64,000 bases of DNA, taken from contig NC_013235.1 in assembly GCF_000024365.1 (NCBI RefSeq), positions 2,914,001 to 2,978,000 of the forward strand, read 5' to 3'. This stretch comes from Nakamurella multipartita DSM 44233. GTDB lineage: Bacteria > Actinomycetota > Actinomycetes > Mycobacteriales > Nakamurellaceae. Below are positions 35,861-45,375 of this stretch, one piece after another. A program made the translations under genes and the position numbers. The notes below the pieces were generated by a model that searched no databases, was not told the origin of the DNA, and was given only the letters and a program-made list of their open reading frames with translations. Every line of letters starts with the position of its first letter. Positions within the stretch are counted from its first letter, which is position 1.

Positions 35861-36935
35861 GGAGGTCCAATCTGAGCGGGGGCTGGCCGGAACTACCCGG
35901 GTCTGCGAGGAAGTACCGCTGGAACGCGGGTTCAGTCATCCCTGCGAGACGGGCGAGTTCGTCATCCGAGTATTCGTGCTCACGCCGCTGCAGCGCAATG
36001 ATCTTGTTGACGATTGAAGGGCTCTCACGTGCAACGTCGCCTGGCTCGCTGGTGCGCCACCCGAGCTTCCCAAGCCGAACCTGAAACTCGCGGTACTGCC
36101 GGTCAGTGATCGTCTCCAGATCGTGCGCGCGCCGGATGAGCGCGGCCATTGACATTCCCCATTCGATCTTGAGGGCCATCAGCCGACGGAAGTCGCTGGT
36201 CCTGAGGCCCTCCAGTTCGTGACGGATCTCGTCCGCCGGAGCCAGGAACTCGCCGGCAAACGAATTCGCTTCAGCCTCCTGATTGTCAGTTGGCAGTCTG
36301 TGCATGACCAGATGGCCGAACTCGTGCGCCACCGTGAAGCGGAGGCGGTCGGAGGGCAGATCAGTATTAATGAGCATCATAGGTGGGCGGCCCGGATCCT
36401 CCGGCCATGTGCTCACTGCGTCCTGCCCGGTTGTGCCGAACGATCGGAAGACAATGACGACTCCCGCAGATTCCACGAGGCCGATCAGGTTTCTGATCGG
36501 GCCGTTTGGCGTGCTCCAGCGTCTTCGAAGTTCGCCCGCGATCGCGGCCGGTCCGCGGTCATCCATTATCTCGATACGCTCGAACGTCCTTGCGGGTGCG
36601 AGTTCGATGCCGGAGAGGAGCCCCTCTACGCTGATTCGTGAGAGGTGGGTAACGGCCTCAATGCGCTTCATCGTGTTCACAGTCATCGTGCTGGCCCGCC
36701 GGCGGTGCAGGCAGGTGATCTCGATCGACGGCAGGTCGGCGCTTCGCTCAAGAAAATCGGGAGGGCAGTCGAGGGCGTGGGCGAGGCGAGCCAGGCGCTC
36801 TGGATCGAGTTCCAAGGCTCCGGTCTCCACCTTGGAGATGACGGCCTGGCTCATGACCGCGTTCGCGGCGAGCTGCGTCTGCGTCCAACCACGAGCTTCG
36901 CGCATGAGGGTCACCATCGACTGTCTTGCGGCCAT
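35853..36935 (-). CDS. XRE-HTH / ImmA-IrrE metallopeptidase regulator
   Basis: 360 residues. N-terminal HTH (REARGWTQTQLAANAVMSQA, then ISKVETGALELDP). C-terminal ImmA/IrrE peptidase domain with HEFGH (about 203-207) and downstream Glu in EANSFAGEFL. Such proteins cleave a repressor or partner on DNA damage or infection and often control mobile-element or defence genes. ATG 36935 follows SD GGGAGGG; a -10-like TATGCT lies upstream. Confidence 0.8.
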   Translation of the reverse strand: MAARQSMVTLMREARGWTQTQLAANAVMSQAVISKVETGALELDPERLARLAHALDCPPDFLERSADLPSIEITCLHRRRASTMTVNTMKRIEAVTHLSRISVEGLLSGIELAPARTFERIEIMDDRGPAAIAGELRRRWSTPNGPIRNLIGLVESAGVVIVFRSFGTTGQDAVSTWPEDPGRPPMMLINTDLPSDRLRFTVAHEFGHLVMHRLPTDNQEAEANSFAGEFLAPADEIRHELEGLRTSDFRRLMALKIEWGMSMAALIRRAHDLETITDRQYREFQVRLGKLGWRTSEPGDVARESPSIVNKIIALQRREHEYSDDELARLAGMTEPAFQRYFLADPGSSGQPPLRLDLHE

Positions 36936-37128
36936 GTGCCCTCCCTTCGGAATAGAGCATACCTGATCTGCCGGGCGGTTTGCCGCCAGGAATGACGGCC
37001 TCTCCGACGGTACTTCGCGCGGTCGCGTTCCCTGTCTCGATTGCCGTTGTGAGGAACGCAAGCGGTCCAAGCGACGGGCTGTCCGAGCACTGAGTCCGGA
37101 GAGGATGCCTTGATCTCCTGTCCATCGC

Positions 37129-37218
37129 TCAACCATCGGCCGGCCAAGCAGCGGCAATCGGCCAGGTGCCGGATTGGACTCGGTCGGGCCGATCTCGGAT
37201 GACTACCGCGGGTGTCAT
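37129..37218 (-). CDS. Motif-led 29-codon reading frame, likely truncated gene
   Basis: A full copy of the shared start motif is followed by ATG 37218 and a reading frame of only 29 codons (MTPAVVIRDRPDRVQ). It lies 41 bases after the replication-relaxation gene on the same strand and just outside the AbrB/ImmA module. The simplest reading is that insertion of that module cut off the 3' part of a backbone gene. It could also be a real micro-protein. Confidence 0.4.
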   Translation of the reverse strand: MTPAVVIRDRPDRVQSGTWPIAAAWPADG

Positions 37219-37236
37219 GCCGGGATCCTGCGCGGC
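37219..37236 (-). promoter_or_regulatory. Shared start motif, truncated frame
   Basis: GCCGCGCAGGATCCCGGC abuts ATG 37218. Confidence 0.65.
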
Positions 37237-37259
37237 GGAGTTCGGGCGTCTATGTCCGG

Positions 37260-38630
37260 TCACTCAGCCAGTTGACCGGCGGCGGATCGGCAATCTCGTC
37301 GCGCGGCGCGCACCGTCTCCCGCGGGGCCGGGTCGATAGGATCGGCCACCCCGCCGTGGGCCAGCAGCGCGGAACTGTAGAAGCCTGGTGGCGGGTTCTC
37401 GCGCATCCAGGCGGGTACGCCGAGCAGGTGGCGGCTGTTGCGGATCAGCGACTGTCCGGCGTCGGGGTCGGCAGGGGCGAATTCCAGGTCGAATGGGTCG
37501 AGCAGGTTCACCAGCTGCCACCTTTGGGTGTGCGGGCCGGTGGGTCGCGATGCCGCCAACGTCAGGAACGCGGTCGAGCAGGATCGGGCGGCGGGGAACC
37601 ATTCCTGCCAGCGGGCGACGGCCATCCGCTGCGGCACTCCGCGGCGGACCGCGTCCGGCGTGCCCAGGGCGGCGCGACCGACCGCGGACCGCAGCGCTCG
37701 GTAGGCGGCAGTGACCTTCTTGCGGGGCCGGTCCGGGTTGACCGCTTCGACGAAGACGACGGACAGGCCGACGCGGCGGGTGTCCACTTCGGACAGGATT
37801 CGGGCCCACTTGTCGATCTTGCGGCCGGTGTTCTCGCCGTAGCTGGCGGTCAGCTCGATCGCGATCCGGTGCCCGTCGGGGCGAACCAAGACCGCGTCGG
37901 CGGTGCTGTGTTCGGTGCGTCGGGTGTCGGTTGACAGCAGGTCCAGGCGGCCCAGCAGTTCGCCCAGGACGGTGCCGACGTCGCAGTATTCGGCGACGCG
38001 CAGGGCGAGTTCGGTGGCCAGCACGTTGTGCCGGTCGTACTGGCCGCCGCCGGTCCAGGGTTGGCCGGCGGTGACGCCGATCCGTTCGTGGTAGTCCAGT
38101 TCGTCGGCGAACTTGTCGAACGCCTCGACGGTGCCGGGCCGGTAGAGCCGGTTGTGCCGGGCGGGCTGGGGGCCGGCGAGTTCGTGCATGAAGGTGCCGC
38201 GTTCGACCAGCCCGGCGTGGAAGGCCGGGGCCATGAAGTCCTCACGGGCGGTGGCCCGGTTCCCGGTGACCGCGGCGAGTTGCTGGGCGGTCAGGGTGCG
38301 CCACAGGTGGACGGCGCCAGCGGCGGCCAGCCGGGCGTCGCGTCGGTTGGTCCACAGCTCTTGGCGGGCGAGGGTCGGTCTGTAGCCGGTTTCCGCATTG
38401 GGCCGGACGCCGATGCCGTCGCGTTCCATCCGCCACATCGCGCCGCGGGTCAGCCAGGAGGTTTGGGCGCCGCCCATCCAGAGGCCGTGGTAGTACGGGT
38501 CAGCGCGGTGAGCGGCGGTGAAACCGGCCGCGGGACAGCGGGACCGCAGCGTGTCGAACGGGATGGGTGGCGGCAGGTCGGTGACGCCGCGCATCGGTGT
38601 GGCGACCGGCAGGTCGGTGCGGCGGGTCAC
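37260..38630 (-). CDS. Replication-relaxation family protein
   Basis: 456 residues. The order HLWRTLTAQQLAAVTGNRAT (HTH), LVERGTF, HNRLYRPG, TADAVLVRPDGHRIAIELT is typical of the Replic_Relax family of actinobacterial plasmids and conjugative elements, which is linked to relaxation and transfer. GTG 38630 overlaps the stop of the VirD4-like gene (GTGA), so it is translated with the coupling-type ATPase. It probably takes part in DNA processing before transfer. Confidence 0.7.
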   Translation of the reverse strand: MTRRTDLPVATPMRGVTDLPPPIPFDTLRSRCPAAGFTAAHRADPYYHGLWMGGAQTSWLTRGAMWRMERDGIGVRPNAETGYRPTLARQELWTNRRDARLAAAGAVHLWRTLTAQQLAAVTGNRATAREDFMAPAFHAGLVERGTFMHELAGPQPARHNRLYRPGTVEAFDKFADELDYHERIGVTAGQPWTGGGQYDRHNVLATELALRVAEYCDVGTVLGELLGRLDLLSTDTRRTEHSTADAVLVRPDGHRIAIELTASYGENTGRKIDKWARILSEVDTRRVGLSVVFVEAVNPDRPRKKVTAAYRALRSAVGRAALGTPDAVRRGVPQRMAVARWQEWFPAARSCSTAFLTLAASRPTGPHTQRWQLVNLLDPFDLEFAPADPDAGQSLIRNSRHLLGVPAWMRENPPPGFYSSALLAHGGVADPIDPAPRETVRAARRDCRSAAGQLAE

Positions 38631-41110
38631 CGACGTCCTCGCGTTGCGGGGACCAGCGGCGCGTCGACCGCGTCTGGCTGGAGTTCGGTTCGGTAGCCCT
38701 GGAGGTCGGCGAGCATGTCGGGCCGATCGCCGAAGAACTCCAGGCGGACGGGAACGGCCGGTTGCCGGCGGGCGTCGACGGTCGCCCGGACGATCGCGTG
38801 GTACTGGTCCAGGTTGATGATCTCGTCGGGAGTCCAGGAGCCCTCGCCGGAGCCGGCGGCCAGATCCTTGGCGGCGCGGGCGGCGGTGTCCGGGTTGTTC
38901 TGCGAGAACCACAGGACGGTGCCGTAGTCCAGCACGGAGGTGAGCAGCGCCGGCGGGAGTTGGTCGTCGCGTTGGGTGGCGAAAAGCTTGCGGACCCCGT
39001 AGTCGCGCCCCTGGTCGTGCAGCCAGGCGATGATGTCGGCGGAGTCGGCGGACAGCAGCTTCAGCTCGTCGGCGAAGATCGTGGTAGCCCGGCCCTGGTC
39101 GCGCCAGCCGACGCAGATCCGCTCGACCGTGTCGCGCAGCGCGAACATCAGGATCGCCGACAGGTACCCGGTCACCCGGCTGTCCAAGGTGATGCCGGAA
39201 GTGGTGGATCCGGTGTTGATCAGGACCGAATGATGGCCGGAAACGACCTGTTCCCAGGTGACCTTCGGCCGGTTCGGGGTCCACCAGGCCTCGGCGGCGA
39301 GCAGCTCACCCAGCCGGCGGCGGGCGGACTCGGTGGCGTCACGACGGCGGGCCTCGGTGACCCGGCCGGTGAACAGGAACGCCAATCGGGTGTCGGCCTC
39401 GGTCAGGTCGGCGGCCGCGGGGCGCCCCGCCTTCTCGGCGGTGACGGCGGCCGAGGTGATGGCCCGGGCCAGGTCGACGGCGGCGGTGTCACCCCGTCCG
39501 CCGCACAACACATGGGCGTAGAACACCGGCGAGTGCGCAACGGGGAGTCCCGCGTCGGCGGCGATGTCGCCGGTCACGGTCAGCGCAGCGGTGATCGTCG
39601 CGGACAGAGATTCGTAGGCGCGGCCCTGGATCTCTCCGTCGGCGAAGGCGTACACGAGCATGTTGGTGAAGACCCGGGCGCGCTCGGCGACCGACAGTGG
39701 TCGGCCGTCCCGGGTGGGGACGTGGAACACGTCGATGCCGTAGGTGGCCGGGTCGCCCGCCTCCACCAGCAGCGGCTGGTCGCCGGCGGCGTGGGCGTAC
39801 CGCAGGTACGCGGTGGTGCCGGCGCCCTTGTTCTCGAAGGCGATCAGTCCGTTGCGCCGGCCGGGAAAGCCGGGCCGACCGGACGGTGTGACGCGCTCGA
39901 GGCAGTGCCAGCCGTACAGGGCGGCGAGCAGCGCGGACTTGCCCGAGCCGGGCTCGCCGAAGGCGGCGACACCGCGCCACATGTCGGCCGCGGACAGACG
40001 CACCCGGTCGCACTCCTGCGGGTCGTCCAGGCCATCCGGGTGACCGATCCACGGCCCCACACCCGGGTCGAGCAGCGCGGCCGGCGCGGTCCGCTGCCGG
40101 GTCGACACCTGCCCGGCGGCGGCCCCCGAATGCGGCGCGACCAGGCCGGCCAACAGACCTGGGCCCATCAGGAAAACCCGAAGGTGCAGCGGGTAGTCGC
40201 CCGGCGTCGCGGCCTTCTCGTTCCGGTTCTCGGTGGCCGGGTGTCCCCGGCTGGGCCGGGCTGGGACGGTTCGGCGCAGCGGGGGAGCGTCGAACCGACA
40301 CCGGCGGGCCGCCCGGACAGTGCGGTGGCCGGTGCCGGGGATCCGACCCGTCACCAGGCAGCCCAGCAGCACGACGAGAGCTGCGGCGAGCAGCATGGCC
40401 GCGCGGATCGACCCGAGCGCGGCGACGGCGGCGACCGCCGCGCATGACAGCAGCACGCTGGCAGTCAGCGTGAGCGTCGGCCGCAGGATCCGGGTCCGGG
40501 TGGCGATGTCGAAACCGGGCAGCGCCGCCGCCACCTGGGACAGGACACCGCGGACCTGCTCGGCGCTGTCGCCGCCGGCGGTGACGGTGACCGCGACCGC
40601 GTTCGGGTCCCGGTAGTGGTGCACCGGCGCAGCGGAGCCAAGGCGGTGGGTGTACCAGCGGTCGGTGCGTCGCCGCTCACGTCGACGGGGTCGGCGCAGG
40701 GTGGCGGCTACCCAGGTGGTGTCGTCGGTCCGGTGCCGCAGCGCCGTTTCGACGCGCCGCGCGGTCTCGGCCGCGTCTCCGCCGCGGGTCGTCGCATGCA
40801 CCGCGGGAGCGTGCACGTCGGCGCGCAGGAAGCCGACCACCCGGGTGCCCGACAGGTACGGCGGATCGTCCACCACGTCGATCTGGGCGCCCACCGCGTG
40901 CGCCAGGGACAACGCCGCGTTCGGGAAGTCCTGCCGGGCCGGGGTCAACAAGTGATGAGTCACCGCGTTACCGTCGGAGGTGGTCAGCAGGGTGACCGGG
41001 AACCGACCCAGGGCGGAGGCGAACCCGCGCATCCGGGTGTCGGTGTTGCCCGGGTTAGGCATCGAGGTGCCTGCCCGGGTCAGCCGCCGGAGGACCTGCT
41101 GCCTGCTCAT
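38627..41110 (-). CDS. VirD4/TraG-like coupling ATPase
   Basis: 827 residues. Two transmembrane helices near 213-253 (LTLTASVLLSCAAVAAVAAL, then MLLAAALVVLLGCLV). Walker A GEPGSGKS near 383-390, Walker B ATTIFADELKLL near 675, then a WLHDQGRDYG segment and LFATQRDDQL. This is the order of TraG/VirD4 coupling proteins that link the relaxosome to the transfer channel. The start abuts the motif. It forms an operon with the replication-relaxation gene. Confidence 0.75.
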   Translation of the reverse strand: MSRQQVLRRLTRAGTSMPNPGNTDTRMRGFASALGRFPVTLLTTSDGNAVTHHLLTPARQDFPNAALSLAHAVGAQIDVVDDPPYLSGTRVVGFLRADVHAPAVHATTRGGDAAETARRVETALRHRTDDTTWVAATLRRPRRRERRRTDRWYTHRLGSAAPVHHYRDPNAVAVTVTAGGDSAEQVRGVLSQVAAALPGFDIATRTRILRPTLTLTASVLLSCAAVAAVAALGSIRAAMLLAAALVVLLGCLVTGRIPGTGHRTVRAARRCRFDAPPLRRTVPARPSRGHPATENRNEKAATPGDYPLHLRVFLMGPGLLAGLVAPHSGAAAGQVSTRQRTAPAALLDPGVGPWIGHPDGLDDPQECDRVRLSAADMWRGVAAFGEPGSGKSALLAALYGWHCLERVTPSGRPGFPGRRNGLIAFENKGAGTTAYLRYAHAAGDQPLLVEAGDPATYGIDVFHVPTRDGRPLSVAERARVFTNMLVYAFADGEIQGRAYESLSATITAALTVTGDIAADAGLPVAHSPVFYAHVLCGGRGDTAAVDLARAITSAAVTAEKAGRPAAADLTEADTRLAFLFTGRVTEARRRDATESARRRLGELLAAEAWWTPNRPKVTWEQVVSGHHSVLINTGSTTSGITLDSRVTGYLSAILMFALRDTVERICVGWRDQGRATTIFADELKLLSADSADIIAWLHDQGRDYGVRKLFATQRDDQLPPALLTSVLDYGTVLWFSQNNPDTAARAAKDLAAGSGEGSWTPDEIINLDQYHAIVRATVDARRQPAVPVRLEFFGDRPDMLADLQGYRTELQPDAVDAPLVPATRGRR

Positions 41111-41129
41111 GCGCGGGATCAGTCGCAAA
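41111..41129 (-). promoter_or_regulatory. Shared start motif, VirD4-like gene
   Basis: TTTGCGACTGATCCCGCGC abuts ATG 41110, one base longer than the usual copy. Confidence 0.65.
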
Positions 41130-42027
41130 GCCGGCGTGTGTCGGCAGGCTACGGTGGACCGGGCCAACCGAGTCCACGAATACCCCTGGGAAGCATCGGA
41201 TCTCACGTCCGAATTGCCCGGTGCAGGTGCCCCTCGCCCGCCCCGGGGCCCACCGCCCTCCCAACTCTCCGGTGAACCGTCGGGGTTGGTCGATCAGCCG
41301 GGTCGGGGTCGAGGCGCGTGGCGCAGCGGCGCATCCGGTCGGTGGGCGGCTTCGCCGGTGACGGTGCGCATGCGCCCGCCCAGCCTGCGGCGCGCCCAAG
41401 GCTCCGACATGGTGCATCCCAGGGCCCGGCAGCAGCGGCAAAGCCGACCAGGATGAACAGGCCCAGCAGGTTGCCGTGGCGGCGGATGACCGCGACCAGG
41501 GCCGACCATCGGTGATCCGGCTGCGCCAGCCCCGAGATGCGCGGACCGCCATGTCACGTCGCCGACGGCCGCAGCTTGCCGTCCGCCCCGATGGGCAGAT
41601 AGCCGAGCGTCGCCGTCGCCGGAGTGGAGCCGGAACGGGTCGGCACAGAGTTGGGGTCCGCACCGGCTGCTGGCCGATATCGGGAACATCGGATGGCAGC
41701 CGCGCGGGCGATGCGGCGATCGGCCCGCCGGGCCGACACGGCAAGGTGCACAGCCGAACCGCCACACCACCCCGAAGGGCCGGCACCGCAGGCGCACGAG
41801 GAACCGCCACGCACGACGACGCCCCGTCGCGCCCGCCCCGGAACCCGCCACGCAGTGGCTCCACCGCCGAAGGCGGTGTTCCTCATATCCGGCAAGGCCT
41901 GGCGGCCGGCTGACGGCGACGACTTCGCCGAGAGATGCGGGACGACGCAGATCGCCGCACACGAAGTGATCGGGAATGCTCGAGGGAGGCCGCGGATGAC
42001 GATGACGATCGCCGACGGGCGGCGGTG
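41130..42027. other. Gene-poor stretch with degraded coding traces
   Basis: About 900 bases between divergent units. Overlapping frames exist on both strands but none has good start signals. One minus-strand frame near 41420-41520 encodes a membrane-helix-like segment (GNLLGLFILVGFAAAAGPW) without a start codon, which may be the remnant of a lost gene. No repeat or RNA was recognised. Confidence 0.4.
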
Positions 42028-42384
42028 ATGGACTGGTTGTCGCAGCTGGGGCCGGTGGCCACCGGGTTGGTGGCGTTGGTGGCGTTGGTTGTCGGCACGC
42101 TGACGGTGCTGCAACGCAGCCGGGCGGATCGGCGCGATCAGTGGTGGAAGCGGGCGCAGTGGGCCATCGACCTGACCTTCGCCGGGGAGGCGGATCGGCA
42201 GAAGCTCGCGTTCCGGGTGCTCGGTGTGCTGGGCGAGTCGAAGCTGGCCGGAGCGGAAGAATTGCGGATCCTGGACTCGCTGGCCGCCGACGAGCTGCGA
42301 CCGCTGGCGCTCGGCGCGGCCGAACACGACCCCGTCGACCCGGGTGATACTGGAGGTCGGAGCGGACAGGAGACCACGGAATGA
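42028..42384 (+). CDS. Small membrane protein with cytoplasmic helical domain
   Basis: 118 residues. One transmembrane helix (VATGLVALVALVVGTLTVL), then a basic charged patch (QRSRADRRDQWWKRAQWAID) and a helical domain (QKLAFRVLGVLGESKLAG). The stop overlaps the next small gene (ATGA). Function unknown; the layout resembles small membrane partners on phage and plasmid genomes. Confidence 0.55.
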   Translation: MDWLSQLGPVATGLVALVALVVGTLTVLQRSRADRRDQWWKRAQWAIDLTFAGEADRQKLAFRVLGVLGESKLAGAEELRILDSLAADELRPLALGAAEHDPVDPGDTGGRSGQETTE

Positions 42385-42539
42385 CGCAGCAGAGCGAGGT
42401 CGACCGAGACCGGTCCGGCGCGGTTCCGTCCGAGGTGCAGGTGGAGGCGGCCAAGCTGAAGCTGGTCACCGACCGCCGCCTGAAGCAGCCGACGCCGGAA
42501 TGGGTGGTGCGGGTCGCACAGGGTCTGCCTGCCTGGTAA
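42381..42539 (+). CDS. Small soluble protein, 52 residues
   Basis: MTQQSEVDRDRSGAVPSEVQ, ending QPTPEWVVRVAQGLPAW. Coupled to the upstream membrane protein by an ATGA overlap. The overlap and codon bias are the evidence that it is a gene. Function unknown. Confidence 0.5.
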   Translation: MTQQSEVDRDRSGAVPSEVQVEAAKLKLVTDRRLKQPTPEWVVRVAQGLPAW

Positions 42540-42838
42540 TCCCCGCTCTCCGTGAGGCGACTTCTCTACCGGCGGAGCCCGTGTCACAGTAAGCGCGCAG
42601 GTTGCAGTGATGCCTGCAACGGGCGGAGCAAGACCCGGCCGACTGGCTCATCGCCGGTGCCGGGATTGCGCAAAGCACGGACAACCCTGGTGGCGTGCGC
42701 ACCAGGCCGCCCTGATCAAGAGTGGGACGTAGTGGCCTGGGCCTGTCCGAGTGATCCATCCCGTTCGGGACGCCGCCGCCGATCGACTCCCGTGCGCGTT
42801 TCGGGCGAAGAGCCGCACGCGGCAGGCACCAATCCGAC

Positions 42839-43363
42839 TCAGCTCATGGGGTCTCCCCCTAGCGCGTAAACCACCAACCCAGCCTGCGTCTTGATCGTCA
42901 GCGCGTCGATGGCACAGATGAACATGTCCTGCGAACCCTTCACCTCATCGACACAGGCAAACGTGTTGTACTCGTCGATCGATCCCGTGATCTTGGTCAG
43001 GTCGTCGTCCAGATCGATGAAGCGGGCACGGTCGATGTCATTGTCAATCATGTCCTGACGCAGCTCGGTGATCGCTTCCTTCGCGCGACCGACTTGCTGA
43101 ACGCACGATTGACCGTCGCTGCACGCGGGTAGCTTGCTGATCTCGGTCAGCTCGGCACAGTGCCGCTCACAGAGATCAGCCAAGACGTCCTTTGTGGAGG
43201 ACGTCGTGGTCCGCGCGGTTGTTGTCCGGGCCGTGGACGATGCGACTGTCGACGTCTTGGGTGCTGAAGTCGACACGGGTGTCGCCACCGGCGTGGGCTG
43301 GCTGCAACCTCCCAGAAGCAGAGCCGATCCGGCAAACACGACGACGGCAACACGAATCTTCAT
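42839..43363 (-). CDS. Secreted lipoprotein
   Basis: 174 residues. A basic start, hydrophobic VAVVVFAGSALLLGG and lipobox LGGC, then a Thr/Ser-rich linker and a helical domain with several Cys (CERHCAEL, PACSDGQSC, FACVDE, FICAID), suggesting disulfides. ATG 43363 follows a strong GGGGGG SD. It could be a surface-exclusion or envelope protein of the element, but there is no direct evidence. Confidence 0.65.
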   Translation of the reverse strand: MKIRVAVVVFAGSALLLGGCSQPTPVATPVSTSAPKTSTVASSTARTTTARTTTSSTKDVLADLCERHCAELTEISKLPACSDGQSCVQQVGRAKEAITELRQDMIDNDIDRARFIDLDDDLTKITGSIDEYNTFACVDEVKGSQDMFICAIDALTIKTQAGLVVYALGGDPMS

Positions 43364-43645
43364 TCGTCCCCCCTGGACTGCGCAGTGTTGAGCTGCTTGC
43401 ATAGCGGGACCTGCCCCGTCATTTCCCGCTGTGCGCCGATTGTGAGCCCGTCGGACGCCTAACGCCACCCGACCACCGCGCACGGCGACCTCACCGCCGT
43501 TTCGTTCAACCATCCGCCGCCGGCAATGAATGGCCTTGCAGACTTGAGACGGGCGCTCAAGGGCCCGATCTGAGGGGATGCTGAGGCATCCGACTGTCCG
43601 GGAAATCCCCTCCTCGAAGCGCCCGGGTGGTCAGGGCAGACGCCG

Positions 43646-44959
43646 TCAGGAGGCGGCGCCGGCGTCGCCCTCGTCGAGCAGCAGCCGGGTGGCGACGTCC
43701 CGGGCGATGGTGCGCACGTCGTGGATGGCGGAGACCAGCTCCGAGCGGCTGGTGAAGCCGAGTTGGCGGGCGGTGCGACGGTCCTGCTGGACGGTTAGGC
43801 CGTGCACCGAACAGTCCAACCATTCCCAGGCCAGGCGCAGAACTTGGTTGGGATGCCGGGCGGCGACCTGGGCGAGGATCTCCTCGCGGAGCAGGGCGAT
43901 GTGGATGCCGGGCAGCATTTCGCCGGTCCCGAACAGCATGGCGGTGGCGGGGTTGTCGGGGTCGACGAGCAGCGGGTCACCGGACAGGTAGTCGGCGGCC
44001 GACAGGTATCCGCTGGTGGCGCGGAGCTTGCGGACGCCGATGTCGACGACCCGGTCGACGGTGTAGCCGGTGGCGGCGTCCAGGTCGCTGTAGGTGGAGT
44101 GGCGGTGCCGCCAGCATTCGACCCGCCGGCGGATCGCAGCCGATTCGTCCTCGCGGGCCGACCGCCCGTCCGGTTCGGCGATCAGGTCGGTGGGCCGGGC
44201 GAGCAGGCTCTCCTGGGCGCAGGTGAAAAGGCCGTGCCGGCTGACCATGTCCCGGTTGAACGCGACGAGCACGCGGCCGTCGCGGGCGGCGTCCGGGTGG
44301 GTGCTGGTGACCTCGTCGCGGATCCGCCGGGCCACCTTGTCCCGCCAGGCGCCGCGGGCGGGGTCGACGTCGGCGGCGCGGGCGATCGCGAGCTGGTCGG
44401 GGCGCCGGGTGGCCTCCGCGACCCCGTAGGTTTCCGCGCGGCGGTCGTTGGCCCAGGCAGCGGCCTGCGCCGGGGACGGGTCCAAGCCCCGCAGTTCGGA
44501 CAGTTCGCTGATCGCCTTATACAGCTTGAGGGCTCGGCGGTGCGCGGTGACGTCGGCGACGGCATCCTCCAACGCCTGCCGGGTGACCGGCGCCGACCAC
44601 TGCACCAGGTACTTGGGCACATTGGCTGGTCCGAGACGCCGCGGGTCAAGCTGCGGCGCCGGCCGGTCGGTAAGCAGCCCGGCGAGATCGTCGGCGGACA
44701 GTGCGGTCCGCCCCCACCCGGTGATCAGGTCGGTGCCGTGCAGGCGCAGCGCGTCCAGCAGTTTGACCAGCGACATCCAGGCCTCGGTGCGCAGGTCCTC
44801 CCGGGTCCAGGAGGCGGGTAGCCGGCCGCCGTGCAGCCGCAGTCCCTTGGCCGCGATCGTGTCGACGAGGTCGGGGCGCTGCTGGGTGAACCGGTTCCGC
44901 AGCAGCGTGTACCGGTGGCCGTGCGCGGCCATCACCGCGGTCAGGTCGGCCCAGTCCAT
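43646..44959 (-). CDS. Unknown protein, last gene of the CpaE-like operon
   Basis: 437 residues, MDWADLTAVMAAHGHRYTLL, rich in Arg and helices, with no signal peptide. Segments such as IHDVRTIARDVATRLLLDEG form a helical C-terminus. It starts six bases after the stop of the previous gene. No family recognised; the operon suggests it works with the ATPase at 46427-48145. Confidence 0.55.
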   Translation of the reverse strand: MDWADLTAVMAAHGHRYTLLRNRFTQQRPDLVDTIAAKGLRLHGGRLPASWTREDLRTEAWMSLVKLLDALRLHGTDLITGWGRTALSADDLAGLLTDRPAPQLDPRRLGPANVPKYLVQWSAPVTRQALEDAVADVTAHRRALKLYKAISELSELRGLDPSPAQAAAWANDRRAETYGVAEATRRPDQLAIARAADVDPARGAWRDKVARRIRDEVTSTHPDAARDGRVLVAFNRDMVSRHGLFTCAQESLLARPTDLIAEPDGRSAREDESAAIRRRVECWRHRHSTYSDLDAATGYTVDRVVDIGVRKLRATSGYLSAADYLSGDPLLVDPDNPATAMLFGTGEMLPGIHIALLREEILAQVAARHPNQVLRLAWEWLDCSVHGLTVQQDRRTARQLGFTSRSELVSAIHDVRTIARDVATRLLLDEGDAGAAS

Positions 44960-44964
44960 CCTGT

Positions 44965-45375
44965 CTACATCCCCCTGGTCTGCGGCGTGAACGGGAACCC
45001 GGTCCACGGCGGTTCGCGTTGGATGCTCGGTTGCAGCGAGAACCAGCAGGCGAGCCGGCGTCCGCGGCAACGGCTGTCGAGCAGCCATCCGACGGTCAGT
45101 TGCCTCATAGAGATGCGGTCGGCGCCGCATCTGGCACGCAGCCGGGTCAATCTGGTGTGGATGGTCTTGCCGGACAGGCCGCCGGCGTGGGTCAGGATCT
45201 GCCGCAGGGTCAGGGCGAGCAGCGGACGCCCGTCGATGGTGGCGGCGTGCCGGAACAGGTCGACGGGGGTGACGAGTCCCTCGTGCAGGGCCTCGAGCCA
45301 TTCGGCACGCAACCGCAGCGCGGCCCGCTGGCCCTGGCGAAGGGACCGCAACGGCACGAACGGTGGGGTGGTCAT
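44965..45375 (-). CDS. Small basic protein, HTH-like
   Basis: 136 residues, MTTPPFVPLRSLRQGQRAAL, strongly basic. LTLRQILTHAGGLSGKTIHT followed by RLTRLRARCG has the helix-turn-helix look of phage-type DNA binders (weak). The start overlaps the upstream stop (ATGA). Confidence 0.5.
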   Translation of the reverse strand: MTTPPFVPLRSLRQGQRAALRLRAEWLEALHEGLVTPVDLFRHAATIDGRPLLALTLRQILTHAGGLSGKTIHTRLTRLRARCGADRISMRQLTVGWLLDSRCRGRRLACWFSLQPSIQREPPWTGFPFTPQTRGM

